A stretch of 39,772 bases of DNA from Candidatus Yanofskybacteria bacterium (GTDB lineage: Bacteria; Patescibacteriota; Minisyncoccia; 2-02-FULL-40-12; IGHO2-01-FULL-4-A), in the NCBI GenBank assembly GCA_016181175.1, contig JACOZV010000003.1, positions 1 through 39,772 on the forward strand, read 5' to 3'. Position numbers and translations under genes: made by a program. Below the pieces are notes generated by a model, which saw only the letters and a list, made by a program, of their open reading frames with translations, was not told the origin of the DNA and ran no database searches. Position 1 is the stretch's first letter, and every line of letters starts with the position of its first letter. This document shows, in pieces, positions 24,281 to 31,267 of the stretch.

Positions 24281-26083
24281 TTAGGGCTGGACCGCTCCGC
24301 TTTGATTCGTATCGCTCATGTTGTTCGTGCTTACGTCAATTATTGTACGGGTTATTTTTTCTTTAGTAAACGTATCCACACCGTCCAATCTCACGTTCTT
24401 CAAAAGTGCCACCAATTCTCCAACCTGGTTAGTTGACGGAGTAATTGATATTTGGAAATAAGATTCAAATTTCGGAAAACTAACCCCGGTTCCCGCAGGC
24501 AAGGTACCCAAATCCCAAACGACAGCGTTCAATCGCGTGTCATAAATCGGCTCAATGCCAGTTCCGCTGACTTTACTCACATTTTCCCAATTAACCCCGG
24601 GAGCCAGGGTCGCCGTAACTTTGGCTTGTGATAAGTCGTTGGATGGATTGACCAAATTCCAATTAACAGTAAGACTCGTTTTCTGATTGACTTTGGGCGG
24701 AAAAGGGCCGCTTGAACCGGAAGTTGGATTACTTACTAAAAGTTTTTGGTCAAATGTCGGCGCCGTAGATATGCGGGTTACCAACTCACCACCAGCGGTC
24801 AGTTTATCAAGATCAAGACCAGATGGCACGTTTGGCGTTTCCAGACGAGCAGTCACCTTAACAAAAGAGTCGCTCGCACCAAAACTGCCCGAAAAACTTT
24901 TTCTCAGATAAACCTCAAACTCAACTGACCCATCTCGATTCCTTGGTAAAAGGTTAAGCGTTGACACAGTTGAAGCGTTCCAGAATATAGTATTTTGCCG
25001 GCTATCAAAAAATCCGTCAGACTTTACGGTGACAAAATCATACATGTCGCCGTCCAAGCGCACTGACAAACTTAATCCTGTTATATCCGCATCATTATTA
25101 TTCCGGAAAAGTATTTTGTATTTTAAAACATCACCCAAATGGGCTACATAGTCAGCAGAGTCATTAATCTTAAGCTCAAGAGAAAGAGGCGGGGTAGAAA
25201 TAACCGAAGAGGCTTGGGATTTTTCAAAATCAACATAGACATCACCGCTCGGCGTGGTTATTTTTTTCTGGAGAGTAACCGATACGGTTTTGGTTTCTTT
25301 CTCGTTACCGCTAAGTATTCCTTGAATGGTAATTCTTGAACTGTCGCCCTGTTTTAGCTTGGGTATATCCCATATCGCTTGACCCCGCACGTTTAACGAT
25401 GAACTAGGTGAAAATTTATTAGGTAAGAAACCTTCTGGATATTTAAATATGAAACGTAGGTTTTCAAGATCTTGGCTAGACTGGTTACGATAATCTATAA
25501 GATAACTTGTGCTCTGGCCGCTTATAACCGTAGGAGTCGCAACAAATGTAATAGGCACAGCCAGGGTTGTTATGGTAGTTGCAAGAGACGCCTCTTTTTG
25601 AAACGTTGAACTTAATTTACCAGCTCTATAAGTAAGTACCGCCTTGAGCGTCTTAATATTTCCGCTATCACCCACAATATATGCCGTTAATTCTTTCTCT
25701 CCAGCTTCATTACTATTAACAGTGCCTAAGTCAAAATTTTCTGTTGTCAGATTTATGATGTTACCATCCCTGACAACTATAGAGTCTGTCGGATAAAAAA
25801 TATTAAGTTTTACGTCTGAAAGAGAAACTGCGCTGCTATTTTTGTAAGTTAATTTATATGTTACCAACTCACCACCAGTTACTTCTTTCGAACCATCAAC
25901 CTTCAATTCAACGCCACTTTCACGAAATGACCCACGCCCCCAAAAGAAAAAAATAACGGCAATCAACAAAAGTATTACTAAACCATAAATAATATGCTTT
26001 GTTTTTAAGAAGTTAAAAATTGGCCACCTTGATAGCTGTTCAATAATAGAAGGATTTTGCAATGGTTCAACTTTGAATTCCAT
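24281..26083 (-). CDS. Membrane-anchored surface protein with Ig-like/DUF11-type repeats
   Basis: 600 aa. A cytoplasmic N-terminus of about 33 residues is followed by one anchor (HIIYGLVILLLIAVIFFFWG, about 34-53) and then an extracellular part rich in Thr, Ser and Val. Beta-sandwich repeats recur, marked by GGELVTYKLTYKNSS, GQSTSYLIDYRNQSSQDLENLRF, GDVLKYKILFRNNNDADITGLSL and KTSLTVNWNLVNPSNDLSQ: each has a tyrosine-containing strand, then an Asn-rich turn. No sortase motif. Probably adhesive or structural. Unusual place, inside an operon of recO and glyS. Confidence 0.75.
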   Translation of the reverse strand: MEFKVEPLQNPSIIEQLSRWPIFNFLKTKHIIYGLVILLLIAVIFFFWGRGSFRESGVELKVDGSKEVTGGELVTYKLTYKNSSAVSLSDVKLNIFYPTDSIVVRDGNIINLTTENFDLGTVNSNEAGEKELTAYIVGDSGNIKTLKAVLTYRAGKLSSTFQKEASLATTITTLAVPITFVATPTVISGQSTSYLIDYRNQSSQDLENLRFIFKYPEGFLPNKFSPSSSLNVRGQAIWDIPKLKQGDSSRITIQGILSGNEKETKTVSVTLQKKITTPSGDVYVDFEKSQASSVISTPPLSLELKINDSADYVAHLGDVLKYKILFRNNNDADITGLSLSVRLDGDMYDFVTVKSDGFFDSRQNTIFWNASTVSTLNLLPRNRDGSVEFEVYLRKSFSGSFGASDSFVKVTARLETPNVPSGLDLDKLTAGGELVTRISTAPTFDQKLLVSNPTSGSSGPFPPKVNQKTSLTVNWNLVNPSNDLSQAKVTATLAPGVNWENVSKVSGTGIEPIYDTRLNAVVWDLGTLPAGTGVSFPKFESYFQISITPSTNQVGELVALLKNVRLDGVDTFTKEKITRTIIDVSTNNMSDTNQSGAVQP

Positions 26084-26100
26084 AACTCTAAAAACTTATT

Positions 26101-26619
26101 TTATTCTAGCACTTTTCTTGCAAATTGTGATGACTTGAATTGTGCATTAGCCACGTACTCAATAGGCACACTCGGATCGTAACCTAGAGTTTTTAGAATT
26201 TCCTGGCGAGTTTCAGCAATTAATTTGGGCCAGTCGATCGCCAATAATGATTGCCCGTTATAAATCTCTAATCGCGTCAACAAAAAATCCCACAACTTGG
26301 GATCAGACTCGCCCTCAAAAACCAGTTTATCAAAACATTCAAGTAAAAAAAACGCCGCGGCCATAGCTGAAAGCGATGATTTTAAATGTGGAAACGCCTT
26401 AAGACAGTATGCACTGGTTATAATAGGATGACTATTTTTATGTACCAGTGAAAAATCAACCAAATTAAGTATATCAAGATGGCCGGCCTGTTTGGATGTG
26501 GGCTGTAATATACCTTTGGCTTGATAAATCTGTTTACCCGAGTCTTTGATATAACAAATCACCAGCGCATCATATTCCCGAATCGGAATTTTTTTTAGAA
26601 TTATTGCTTGAGTTCTCAT
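26101..26619 (-). CDS. recO: DNA repair protein RecO (short form)
   Basis: 172 aa. The OB-fold start (RTQAIILKKIPIREYDALVICYIKDSGK, AKGILQPTSKQAGHLDILNLVDFSL) is RecO-like; RecO loads RecA on SSB-coated DNA with RecR. It is shorter than the usual 230-260 residues; the zinc-binding C-terminal part is missing, and the helical middle (SAMAAAFFLLECFDKLVFEGE) ends the protein soon after. Starts with a 4-nt overlap of the yqeY stop (26616-26619). Confidence 0.8.
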   Translation of the reverse strand: MRTQAIILKKIPIREYDALVICYIKDSGKQIYQAKGILQPTSKQAGHLDILNLVDFSLVHKNSHPIITSAYCLKAFPHLKSSLSAMAAAFFLLECFDKLVFEGESDPKLWDFLLTRLEIYNGQSLLAIDWPKLIAETRQEILKTLGYDPSVPIEYVANAQFKSSQFARKVLE

Positions 26620-27104
26620 CCCAAAAGTTCTTTTACTATTTTGCTCACCGCACCGCCATCTGCTTTACCTTTGAGTTTTGCCATAACCGCTCCGATTACT
26701 TTGCCCATATCCTTGATCCCAGCGGCACCAAGTTCAGAAATAGTTTTTTGTACTTCAGCGCGAATTCCGTCCTCGCTAAGCTGTTCCGGCAGATATGTCA
26801 GCAAAATATCTAATTCTGACTTTTCTTTTTGTGCCAGATCATCACGGCCGCCAGTCTTAAATTGCTCCATCGCCTCTTTTCGTTTCTTCACCTCACTCCC
26901 AATTACTCCAATAATTTCCTCGTCCATCAGCTGGCTCTGTTTCTCAAGCTCACCAGCATCACTGATTGTTTTACTTAATTGCTGGCGTTTCATCAATTCC
27001 TTATTTTTAACCGCAGTCATCAACATACCCAAAACCAACCGTTTGAGCTGGTCCTTTTCCTTTAGTGCCATATTTAAGTCGTTTTGTAGTTGTTGTTTTA
27101 TCAT
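26616..27104 (-). CDS. GatB/YqeY domain protein
   Basis: 162 aa. Matches the stand-alone YqeY family, the tRNA-binding tail domain of GatB, although the cellular role of YqeY is unsettled. Seen: LKRLVLGMLMTAVKNKELMKRQQL, IIGVIGSEVKKRKEAMEQFKTGGRDDLAQKEKSELDILLTYLPEQLSEDGI, and GAAGIKDMGKVIGAVMAKLKGKADGGAVSKIVKELL. Length is normal (about 150). First gene of the yqeY-recO-surface protein-glyS operon. Confidence 0.92.
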   Translation of the reverse strand: MIKQQLQNDLNMALKEKDQLKRLVLGMLMTAVKNKELMKRQQLSKTISDAGELEKQSQLMDEEIIGVIGSEVKKRKEAMEQFKTGGRDDLAQKEKSELDILLTYLPEQLSEDGIRAEVQKTISELGAAGIKDMGKVIGAVMAKLKGKADGGAVSKIVKELLG

Positions 27105-27150
27105 AAAATCCTTATTTTAAGCCATTTTTTAGCATTTTCCAGTAAAATAC

Positions 27151-27180
27151 TTGACAAACACACACCGAATTTGCTATACT
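27151..27180 (+). promoter_or_regulatory. Strong sigma-70 promoter of a non-coding transcript
   Basis: -35 TTGACA (27151-27156, consensus), 18-nt spacer, -10 TATACT (27175-27180), extended TG at 27172-27173. It is the best promoter in the window; predicted start near 27187. No protein gene follows on this strand. Confidence 0.8.
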
Positions 27181-27186
27181 TAAGTG

Positions 27187-27468
27187 ACAGGCTGGTGATC
27201 CGGGCACAGCGGTTTTATGCAGCACCCACAGACATTTTTGATTGTGGTCTACCGGACCCAGCCTTGTTCTTTCTTCACCTTCGTAAAAAGGGGTGAAATT
27301 CCTCGGCCTCTGGAATCTTCCAGTATTCAGGGGCGGCAAGCTTGGCTAGGCCAAGACTTACTTTATTCGCATTGGACCGAAAAACTGGACGGTCCCGCCA
27401 ATACTCCTTTATGGCGCAAGGGAGACGTGCTCGGCAAGCTATCACGATAGGCCGAGCTTTTTATTTTT
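27187..27468 (+). ncRNA. Predicted stand-alone structured RNA, about 280 nt
   Basis: It runs from the promoter at 27151-27180 to the terminator at 27429-27468. Visible helices: AGGCTGG with CCAGCCT near the 5' end, with inner TCCGG/CCGGA; TTCACC with GGTGAA; CTGGAA with TTCCAG; CTTGGC with GCCAAG; AGTATT with AATACT, closing an inner hairpin of GGACCG with CGGTCC. No GAGGAAAGTCC of RNase P, no TTCGA tRNA-like arm of tmRNA, and no GGAAG loop of SRP RNA were found, so I do not identify it. A 77-residue open frame inside (27217-27450) has no Shine-Dalgarno sequence. Confidence 0.6.
27429..27468 (+). terminator. Terminator of the structured RNA
   Basis: GCTCGGC (27429-27435) with GCCGAGC (27451-27457), inner CTATC (27439-27443) with GATAG (27446-27450), then TTTTTATTTTT. 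Confidence 0.85.
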
Positions 27469-27499
27469 CAAAACTACTCAAAAAATTACAACTGCGGGA

Positions 27500-27522
27500 G
27501 CCGATACCAATCGGCGATTTTT
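27500..27522 (+). terminator. Small hairpin with T-run
   Basis: GCCGAT (27500-27505), loop ACCA, ATCGGC (27510-27515), then GATTTTTATT. It could be a back-up terminator for the preceding RNA. Confidence 0.5.
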
Positions 27523-27600
27523 ATTACTCCACACAAGATGTAGGTGAGACGAGCGACTATAGTGAGTTACCGGATTTTCGTCATTCGTCTGCCGACTAAC

Positions 27601-27729
27601 AAATTGCCGAGTTGAGCGTACCTGCCTGCCGGCAGGCAGGTATTGTTCCGTTTGAAATATGCGGGTTGCGAAGCAGGAATGGATAACCGCATATTTCCAG
27701 GAACAATAGCTCAACGAGAATAATTTGTA
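27601..27729. repeat. Long imperfect stem interrupted by a 24-bp palindrome
   Basis: Nested perfect helices: GTTGAGC (27611-27617) with GCTCAAC (27709-27715); ATTGTTCC (27642-27649) with GGAACAAT (27700-27707); GAAATATGCGG (27654-27664) with CCGCATATTTC (27687-27697). A perfect palindrome, 27619-27642 (core CTGCCGGCAG), interrupts only the 5' side between the first two helices; the 3' side has a single base there. It lies 37-165 nt beyond the rpsU stop. Strand of any RNA is unknown. The rest of 27523-27600 shows nothing I can name. Confidence 0.7.
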
Positions 27730-27765
27730 GGAAGACATGACGTTGAAAGAAAATCAGGTAACGAA

Positions 27766-28029
27766 CTATAGTCCGAGCTTCTGTTTTAATTTTTTCTTTT
27801 CGTCTTCAAATACCTCTTCTTCATACTGCCCGAATCGTTCCATTCTTTTCCTTAGCCCACGTAATTCCTCGCGCATAATCGCACGGTTTTTTTCAACGCG
27901 CTCATTTGGCTTCTTGGTAAAGTATCTGGCAGATTTAGCTCGAACCAAAAGCCGGCTCTGCTGAACCAACCGACTAAAGCGCCTCATCAGTGAACCTACG
28001 CTTTCATTTGGTTTTCGTTTAACTTCCAT
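27766..28029 (-). CDS. rpsU: Small ribosomal subunit protein bS21
   Basis: 87 aa. Basic, helical protein near the 16S 3' end that helps mRNA selection. The pattern ESVGSLMRRFSRLVQQSRLLVRAKSARYFTKKP followed by basic RKRMERFG matches bS21, with an acidic/Lys-rich tail (EEEVFEDEKKKLKQKLGL) longer than usual. I chose the ATG at 28029, which has a perfect Shine-Dalgarno sequence (GGAGGA, 28034-28039). An in-frame upstream start at 28080 would add 17 residues of leader and is less likely. Last gene of lepB-hisS-hit-rpsU. Confidence 0.85.
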   Translation of the reverse strand: MEVKRKPNESVGSLMRRFSRLVQQSRLLVRAKSARYFTKKPNERVEKNRAIMREELRGLRKRMERFGQYEEEVFEDEKKKLKQKLGL

Positions 28030-28082
28030 AAAATCCTCCTTCCTTGCCTCGCCATAGCCACAAGGACGAGGGCGGGTCAAAA

Positions 28083-28439
28083 TTATTTTGTGTCACTTAC
28101 GATTTTAGCTCCCAACTTCTTCCCTCCCAATAAATGTACGTGCAAATGCGGAACTAGCTGTCCGCCGTGCTCCCCATGATTTATTATCAGACGAAATCCC
28201 TTTTCTTCCAACCCTAATTTTTTTGCAACCTGACTTGCAGCCATCATTAATTCTCCAAGTAATTTGGCATCATTTTCAGTAACTGAACAAATATCAGCCA
28301 AGTGCTTCCTGGGAATAATCAAAACGTGAACCGGTGCCTGCGGGTGTATATCATTAATCGCAATCCAACCGTTGTCCTCTGCCACAATATCAGACGGCAA
28401 TTCTTTATTTAAAATTTTACAGAAAACATCTTGAATCAT
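28083..28439 (-). CDS. HIT family nucleotide hydrolase (HinT-like)
   Basis: 118 aa. Purine-nucleoside phosphoramidase fold. The histidine triad is seen in HLHVHLLGG near the C-terminus, preceded by INHGEHGGQLVPHL. The N-terminus CKILNKELPSDIVAEDNGW and HVLIIPRKH are typical of HinT. Length is standard. Its start overlaps the hisS stop by 4 nt, suggesting coupled translation; HinT enzymes act on aminoacyl-adenylates, which fits the synthetase neighbour. Confidence 0.94.
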   Translation of the reverse strand: MIQDVFCKILNKELPSDIVAEDNGWIAINDIHPQAPVHVLIIPRKHLADICSVTENDAKLLGELMMAASQVAKKLGLEEKGFRLIINHGEHGGQLVPHLHVHLLGGKKLGAKIVSDTK

Positions 28440-29728
28440 TCTTTTTTGAGGCGTTGTTTTACAGCCACCAGTATTTTTTCCTGCGAAATAGTCTCCTGCA
28501 CTCCGGAATCCATTTCCCGCAATATAACCGTTCCATCCAACGCCTCTTTCTGGCCGATTATTAGTGTATATTTTATTCCAAGACGATTTGCAATTCTTAA
28601 TTGCGACTTGATGCTGTCCCTACCAAACGAAGCTCTGGTCGCAACACCGTGCTTACGAAATTCTTCAAAAAGAAGCAAACCCTTTCTTTTGGCTAACTCG
28701 CCCAATTGAGTAACAAAAACTCTGGCTTGCGGGTGATGTTCTGGTGCCTCAATGCCGGCTTCTTTAAGTTTCAATATAACGCGTTCAATACCCATACCCC
28801 AACCAGATGCTGGAGTCTTGGGCCCGCCAAGCATACTTACTAGTTTGTCGTACCGTCCTCCACTGCATAATGCCCACATTAACTGGCTATCACCTTCTTT
28901 TTCCTCTGGCCAAATTTCAAAAACAGTTCGCGTATAATAATCTAGTCCCCTGACTAAACGCGGCTCAAGCAAGTACGGAATCTTGGTTTCATCTAAAAAT
29001 TCCAGCACATTCTTAAAATGCAGCTTGCAGTCTTCATCAAGAAAATCAACCATCTGAGGCGCATCCTTGCCTAAGTCTCTACAATTCTGCTCCTCACAAT
29101 CCAACAAACGCAAAATATTTGTTTTCAATCTTTTCTTGCATTTATTGCAAACTTTTTTGCCGCGGTTACGATAAAAGTCCTTCAACGCTTTCAAATATTG
29201 CGGCCGGCAACTGGAATCACCTATACTGTTCACTTTAACAATTAGGTTTTTAAGACCAAGGCTTTCCAGCAATTTATATCCAATAAAAATTAGAGACGCA
29301 TCGGTAGCTGCATTATCGTCGCCGAATGACTCAACGCCCAATTGGTGAAATTGGCGAAATCTGCCAGCTTGCGGATTGTCATGCCTGAAAAATTGGCCTG
29401 CATACCAAAGCTGAACCGGATGAGGCATAACGGACATTCCATGTTCAATATATGCCCTGGCAACCGCCGCGGTACCTTCTGGTCTTAATGATAATTCATC
29501 TCCGCCTTTGGTTTTAAAATTATACATTTCTTTCTCTATTATATCGCTCGCCTCACCGACAGAACGAGTAAAAAGCTGAGTCGACTCAACTATTGGAGTA
29601 TCAATTTTTTCAAAACCATAATCAGACAGAATAGCTGATGCTTTTTTTAACACAAAATACCAATACGGCTGATCTGCCGGTAATATATCATTCATGCCCT
29701 TAACAGATTGTATTGATAGTTTAGCCAT
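28436..29728 (-). CDS. hisS: Histidyl-tRNA synthetase
   Basis: 430 aa class II synthetase. Seen: GMNDILP, motif 2 RPEGTAAVAR (82-91), WYAGQFFRHDNPQAGRFRQFHQLGVE, the HisA motif RGLDYYTRTVFE, motif 3 with GWGMGIERV, and a C-terminal anticodon domain. A Cys cluster (CNKCKKRLKTNILRLLDC in pattern) sits in the insertion domain, as in many bacterial HisRS. 12 nt separate it from lepB. Confidence 0.96.
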   Translation of the reverse strand: MAKLSIQSVKGMNDILPADQPYWYFVLKKASAILSDYGFEKIDTPIVESTQLFTRSVGEASDIIEKEMYNFKTKGGDELSLRPEGTAAVARAYIEHGMSVMPHPVQLWYAGQFFRHDNPQAGRFRQFHQLGVESFGDDNAATDASLIFIGYKLLESLGLKNLIVKVNSIGDSSCRPQYLKALKDFYRNRGKKVCNKCKKRLKTNILRLLDCEEQNCRDLGKDAPQMVDFLDEDCKLHFKNVLEFLDETKIPYLLEPRLVRGLDYYTRTVFEIWPEEKEGDSQLMWALCSGGRYDKLVSMLGGPKTPASGWGMGIERVILKLKEAGIEAPEHHPQARVFVTQLGELAKRKGLLLFEEFRKHGVATRASFGRDSIKSQLRIANRLGIKYTLIIGQKEALDGTVILREMDSGVQETISQEKILVAVKQRLKKE

Positions 29729-29740
29729 AGTCTAAATAGT

Positions 29741-30421
29741 CTAATATGTTGCCGTAGGCACACCTCCGAACTCATTAACAGGCCAAGCCCTAAAAAAAAC
29801 TCTGCCGGTAATTAAAGCTCTGTTTAGCGGGCCCCAGCGGCGTGAATCAGAACTGCGCAGACGGTTATCTCCAAGCACAAAGTATTCGTTGGGATCTAGT
29901 TTCATTCTCATATCGCCCATTGTGTGTTGTCCGGCTGATAAATATTTTTCTTCCAAAATGAAACCGTCTGGATGTTGTTTATTGTAAATAATAACATCGT
30001 CGTTTTTAATCTCCACGGTTTCTTCTGGCAAGCCGATAATTCTTTTTATAAAAAACTGGGTTTTATCTTCCGGAAAACGGAAAACTACGACTTCGCCCCT
30101 TGTTGGATCACGAAAACGATAGCTTATCTCATCTATTAATATGTAATTGCCGTCCTCAAAGGTTGTCTCCATGGACGCACCTTTAACGAAAAATGGTTGG
30201 ACAAGAAAATAACGGACCGGGACTATGATCGCAAGTGATATAACTACGATCTTGACAGTCTCCCAGATAAAAGTAAGCCCCGCACCTTTTGGGGACTCCG
30301 CTTCGCGCTGGCCCTTTGGGCTTGTCCCTAAAAGGTGCGGGGCAAGCGCCTCCTGGCGCGCCTGCGATTTAGGTTCCTGGCTGGATTGGGGTCCAAATTC
30401 TTCCGTCATTTTAGTGATCAT
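29741..30421 (-). CDS. lepB: Signal peptidase I with palindrome-encoded insert
   Basis: 226 aa. Cleaves Sec signal peptides at the membrane outer face. The catalytic Ser is S83 (VKGASMETT) and the Lys is K126 (FFIKRIIGLP); LGDNRLRSSDSRRWG forms the conserved box E. One membrane helix (about 52-75). The cytoplasmic N-terminus carries residues 27-48 encoded by the 65-nt element at 30278-30342, before the first helix, so it should not disturb the active site. An alternative start is Met5. First gene of lepB-hisS-hit-rpsU, divergent from pth. Confidence 0.94.
   Translation of the reverse strand: MITKMTEEFGPQSSQEPKSQARQEALAPHLLGTSPKGQREAESPKGAGLTFIWETVKIVVISLAIIVPVRYFLVQPFFVKGASMETTFEDGNYILIDEISYRFRDPTRGEVVVFRFPEDKTQFFIKRIIGLPEETVEIKNDDVIIYNKQHPDGFILEEKYLSAGQHTMGDMRMKLDPNEYFVLGDNRLRSSDSRRWGPLNRALITGRVFFRAWPVNEFGGVPTATY
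30278..30342. repeat. 65-nt palindromic element, copy B (in lepB)
   Basis: Arms 30278-30296 and 30324-30342 (CCCCGCACCTTTT plus GGGGAC) pair at 18 of 19 positions, the exception being a G.T pair, around a 27-nt loop. Same size and arms as copy A at 13963-14027, but translated in another frame: CCC GCA CCT in copy A against G CCC CGC ACC offset in copy B. Confidence 0.9.
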
Positions 30422-30476
30422 AGCAGAAAATTTGGGTTTTGCAAACTAAGTCAATTTGGTTATACTTAGTTATAAT

Positions 30477-31067
30477 ATGAAACTAATCATTGGCTTGGGC
30501 AACCCGGGCGAAGAATATAAGAATACCCGTCATAATGTCGGGTTTGCGGTAGTAGAGGAAATTTTGAAACAAAGTGGGCCCTCCTACGCTAAAGCTTCAG
30601 AGGGTGAAAACTTTCAGTTTTCAAAAAAGTTTAATGCCGAAATCTCCAAGACGAGATTTAGCGGCAAACCGATTGTGCTGGCCAAACCGCATACATTTGT
30701 AAATAAATCGGGTGAAGCTGTTCGCAAGCTAAAATTATTTTATAAAATGAAGCCGGAAAATATTGTGGTGATACATGACGACTTGGATATTGAGTTTGGC
30801 AATTTTAAAATGTCATTTGCCAAGGATTCCGGAGGCCATCGTGGCATACAATCAATTATTGATCATCTTAAAACCAATAAGTTTTGGCGACTACGAATTG
30901 GTACCTCAAACCGCAAACTGACTACCGCTCGGCATCAACGAACGCTCAAAGCCAAAAAAGAATCCGTTGGTAATTTTGTTTTGTCCAAATTTACTCCAAC
31001 CGAACAAGCAGAACTTAAAAAAGTAATCAAACAAGCGCTAGCAAGACTAGCGGAATCCTTGCCTTAG
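30477..31067 (+). CDS. pth: Peptidyl-tRNA hydrolase with an inserted repeat peptide
   Basis: 196 aa. Recycles peptidyl-tRNAs released from ribosomes. Seen: GLGNPGEEYKNTRHNVGF with the conserved Asn (N9) and catalytic His (H19), KPHTFVNKSG (N76), HDDLDIEFG (D101), and GGHRGIQSI. Residues about 33-44 (SGPSYAKASEGE) are an insertion, encoded by the palindrome at 30579-30604. I chose the ATG at 30477, giving MKLIIGLGNPG; the TTG at 30456 is not supported. A TATAAT sits immediately before it and there is no Shine-Dalgarno sequence. Monocistronic, closed by a 22-bp-stem terminator. Confidence 0.94.
   Translation: MKLIIGLGNPGEEYKNTRHNVGFAVVEEILKQSGPSYAKASEGENFQFSKKFNAEISKTRFSGKPIVLAKPHTFVNKSGEAVRKLKLFYKMKPENIVVIHDDLDIEFGNFKMSFAKDSGGHRGIQSIIDHLKTNKFWRLRIGTSNRKLTTARHQRTLKAKKESVGNFVLSKFTPTEQAELKKVIKQALARLAESLP
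30579..30604. repeat. 26-nt imperfect palindrome inside pth
   Basis: CCCTC (30579-30583) with GAGGG (30600-30604) and inner GCT/AGC. It codes SYAKASEG, a peptide I associate with repeats in Parcubacteria genomes. It adds about 12 residues to Pth and keeps the frame. Confidence 0.65.
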
Positions 31068-31112
31068 ACTAAAAAATAACGGCTCACCCAGGTGAGCCGT
31101 TATTTTTTAGTC
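31067..31112. terminator. 22-bp perfect terminator after pth
   Basis: 31067-31088 and 31091-31112 are perfect reverse complements around CA, with GC core ACGGCTCACC and a T-run (TTATTTTTTAG) on the 3' side. It begins at the last base of the pth stop codon. Confidence 0.85.
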
Positions 31113-31113
31113 G

Positions 31114-31197
31114 TTGTTGCCCAATCACAAAGAAGCTAGTCCGTCGGTTTTTAGGAGGGGTAAACCGATGTTTCACCGCCTTGCGACGGGACAACAA
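31114..31197 (+). promoter_or_regulatory. Structured leader upstream of dprA
   Basis: TTGTTG (31114-31119) pairs with CAACAA (31192-31197); GTCCGTCG (31139-31146) pairs imperfectly with CGACGGGAC (31184-31192); TCGGTTT (31144-31150) pairs with AAACCGA (31162-31168) and partly competes with the former. It lies between the pth terminator and dprA. No promoter or T-run is clear, so it is either a leader or a short RNA. Confidence 0.4.
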
Positions 31198-31267
31198 AAA
31201 CCAAACGTGTAAAAACTATCTCTGGGTATAGCAAGCTACCAATAGACCGTCAAGCATTATCAGAAAT

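Noticed and set aside
27217-27450. 77-aa + frame in the RNA locus
   Set aside because: No Shine-Dalgarno sequence, no recognisable composition, and it coincides with dense RNA helices and runs into the terminator stem.
27478-27738. 86-aa - frame with PAGRQ peptide
   Set aside because: It only translates the palindrome and stem structure; no start signal and no family.
28030-28080. N-terminal extension of bS21
   Set aside because: The internal ATG at 28029 has a perfect GGAGGA and gives a normal bS21 start.
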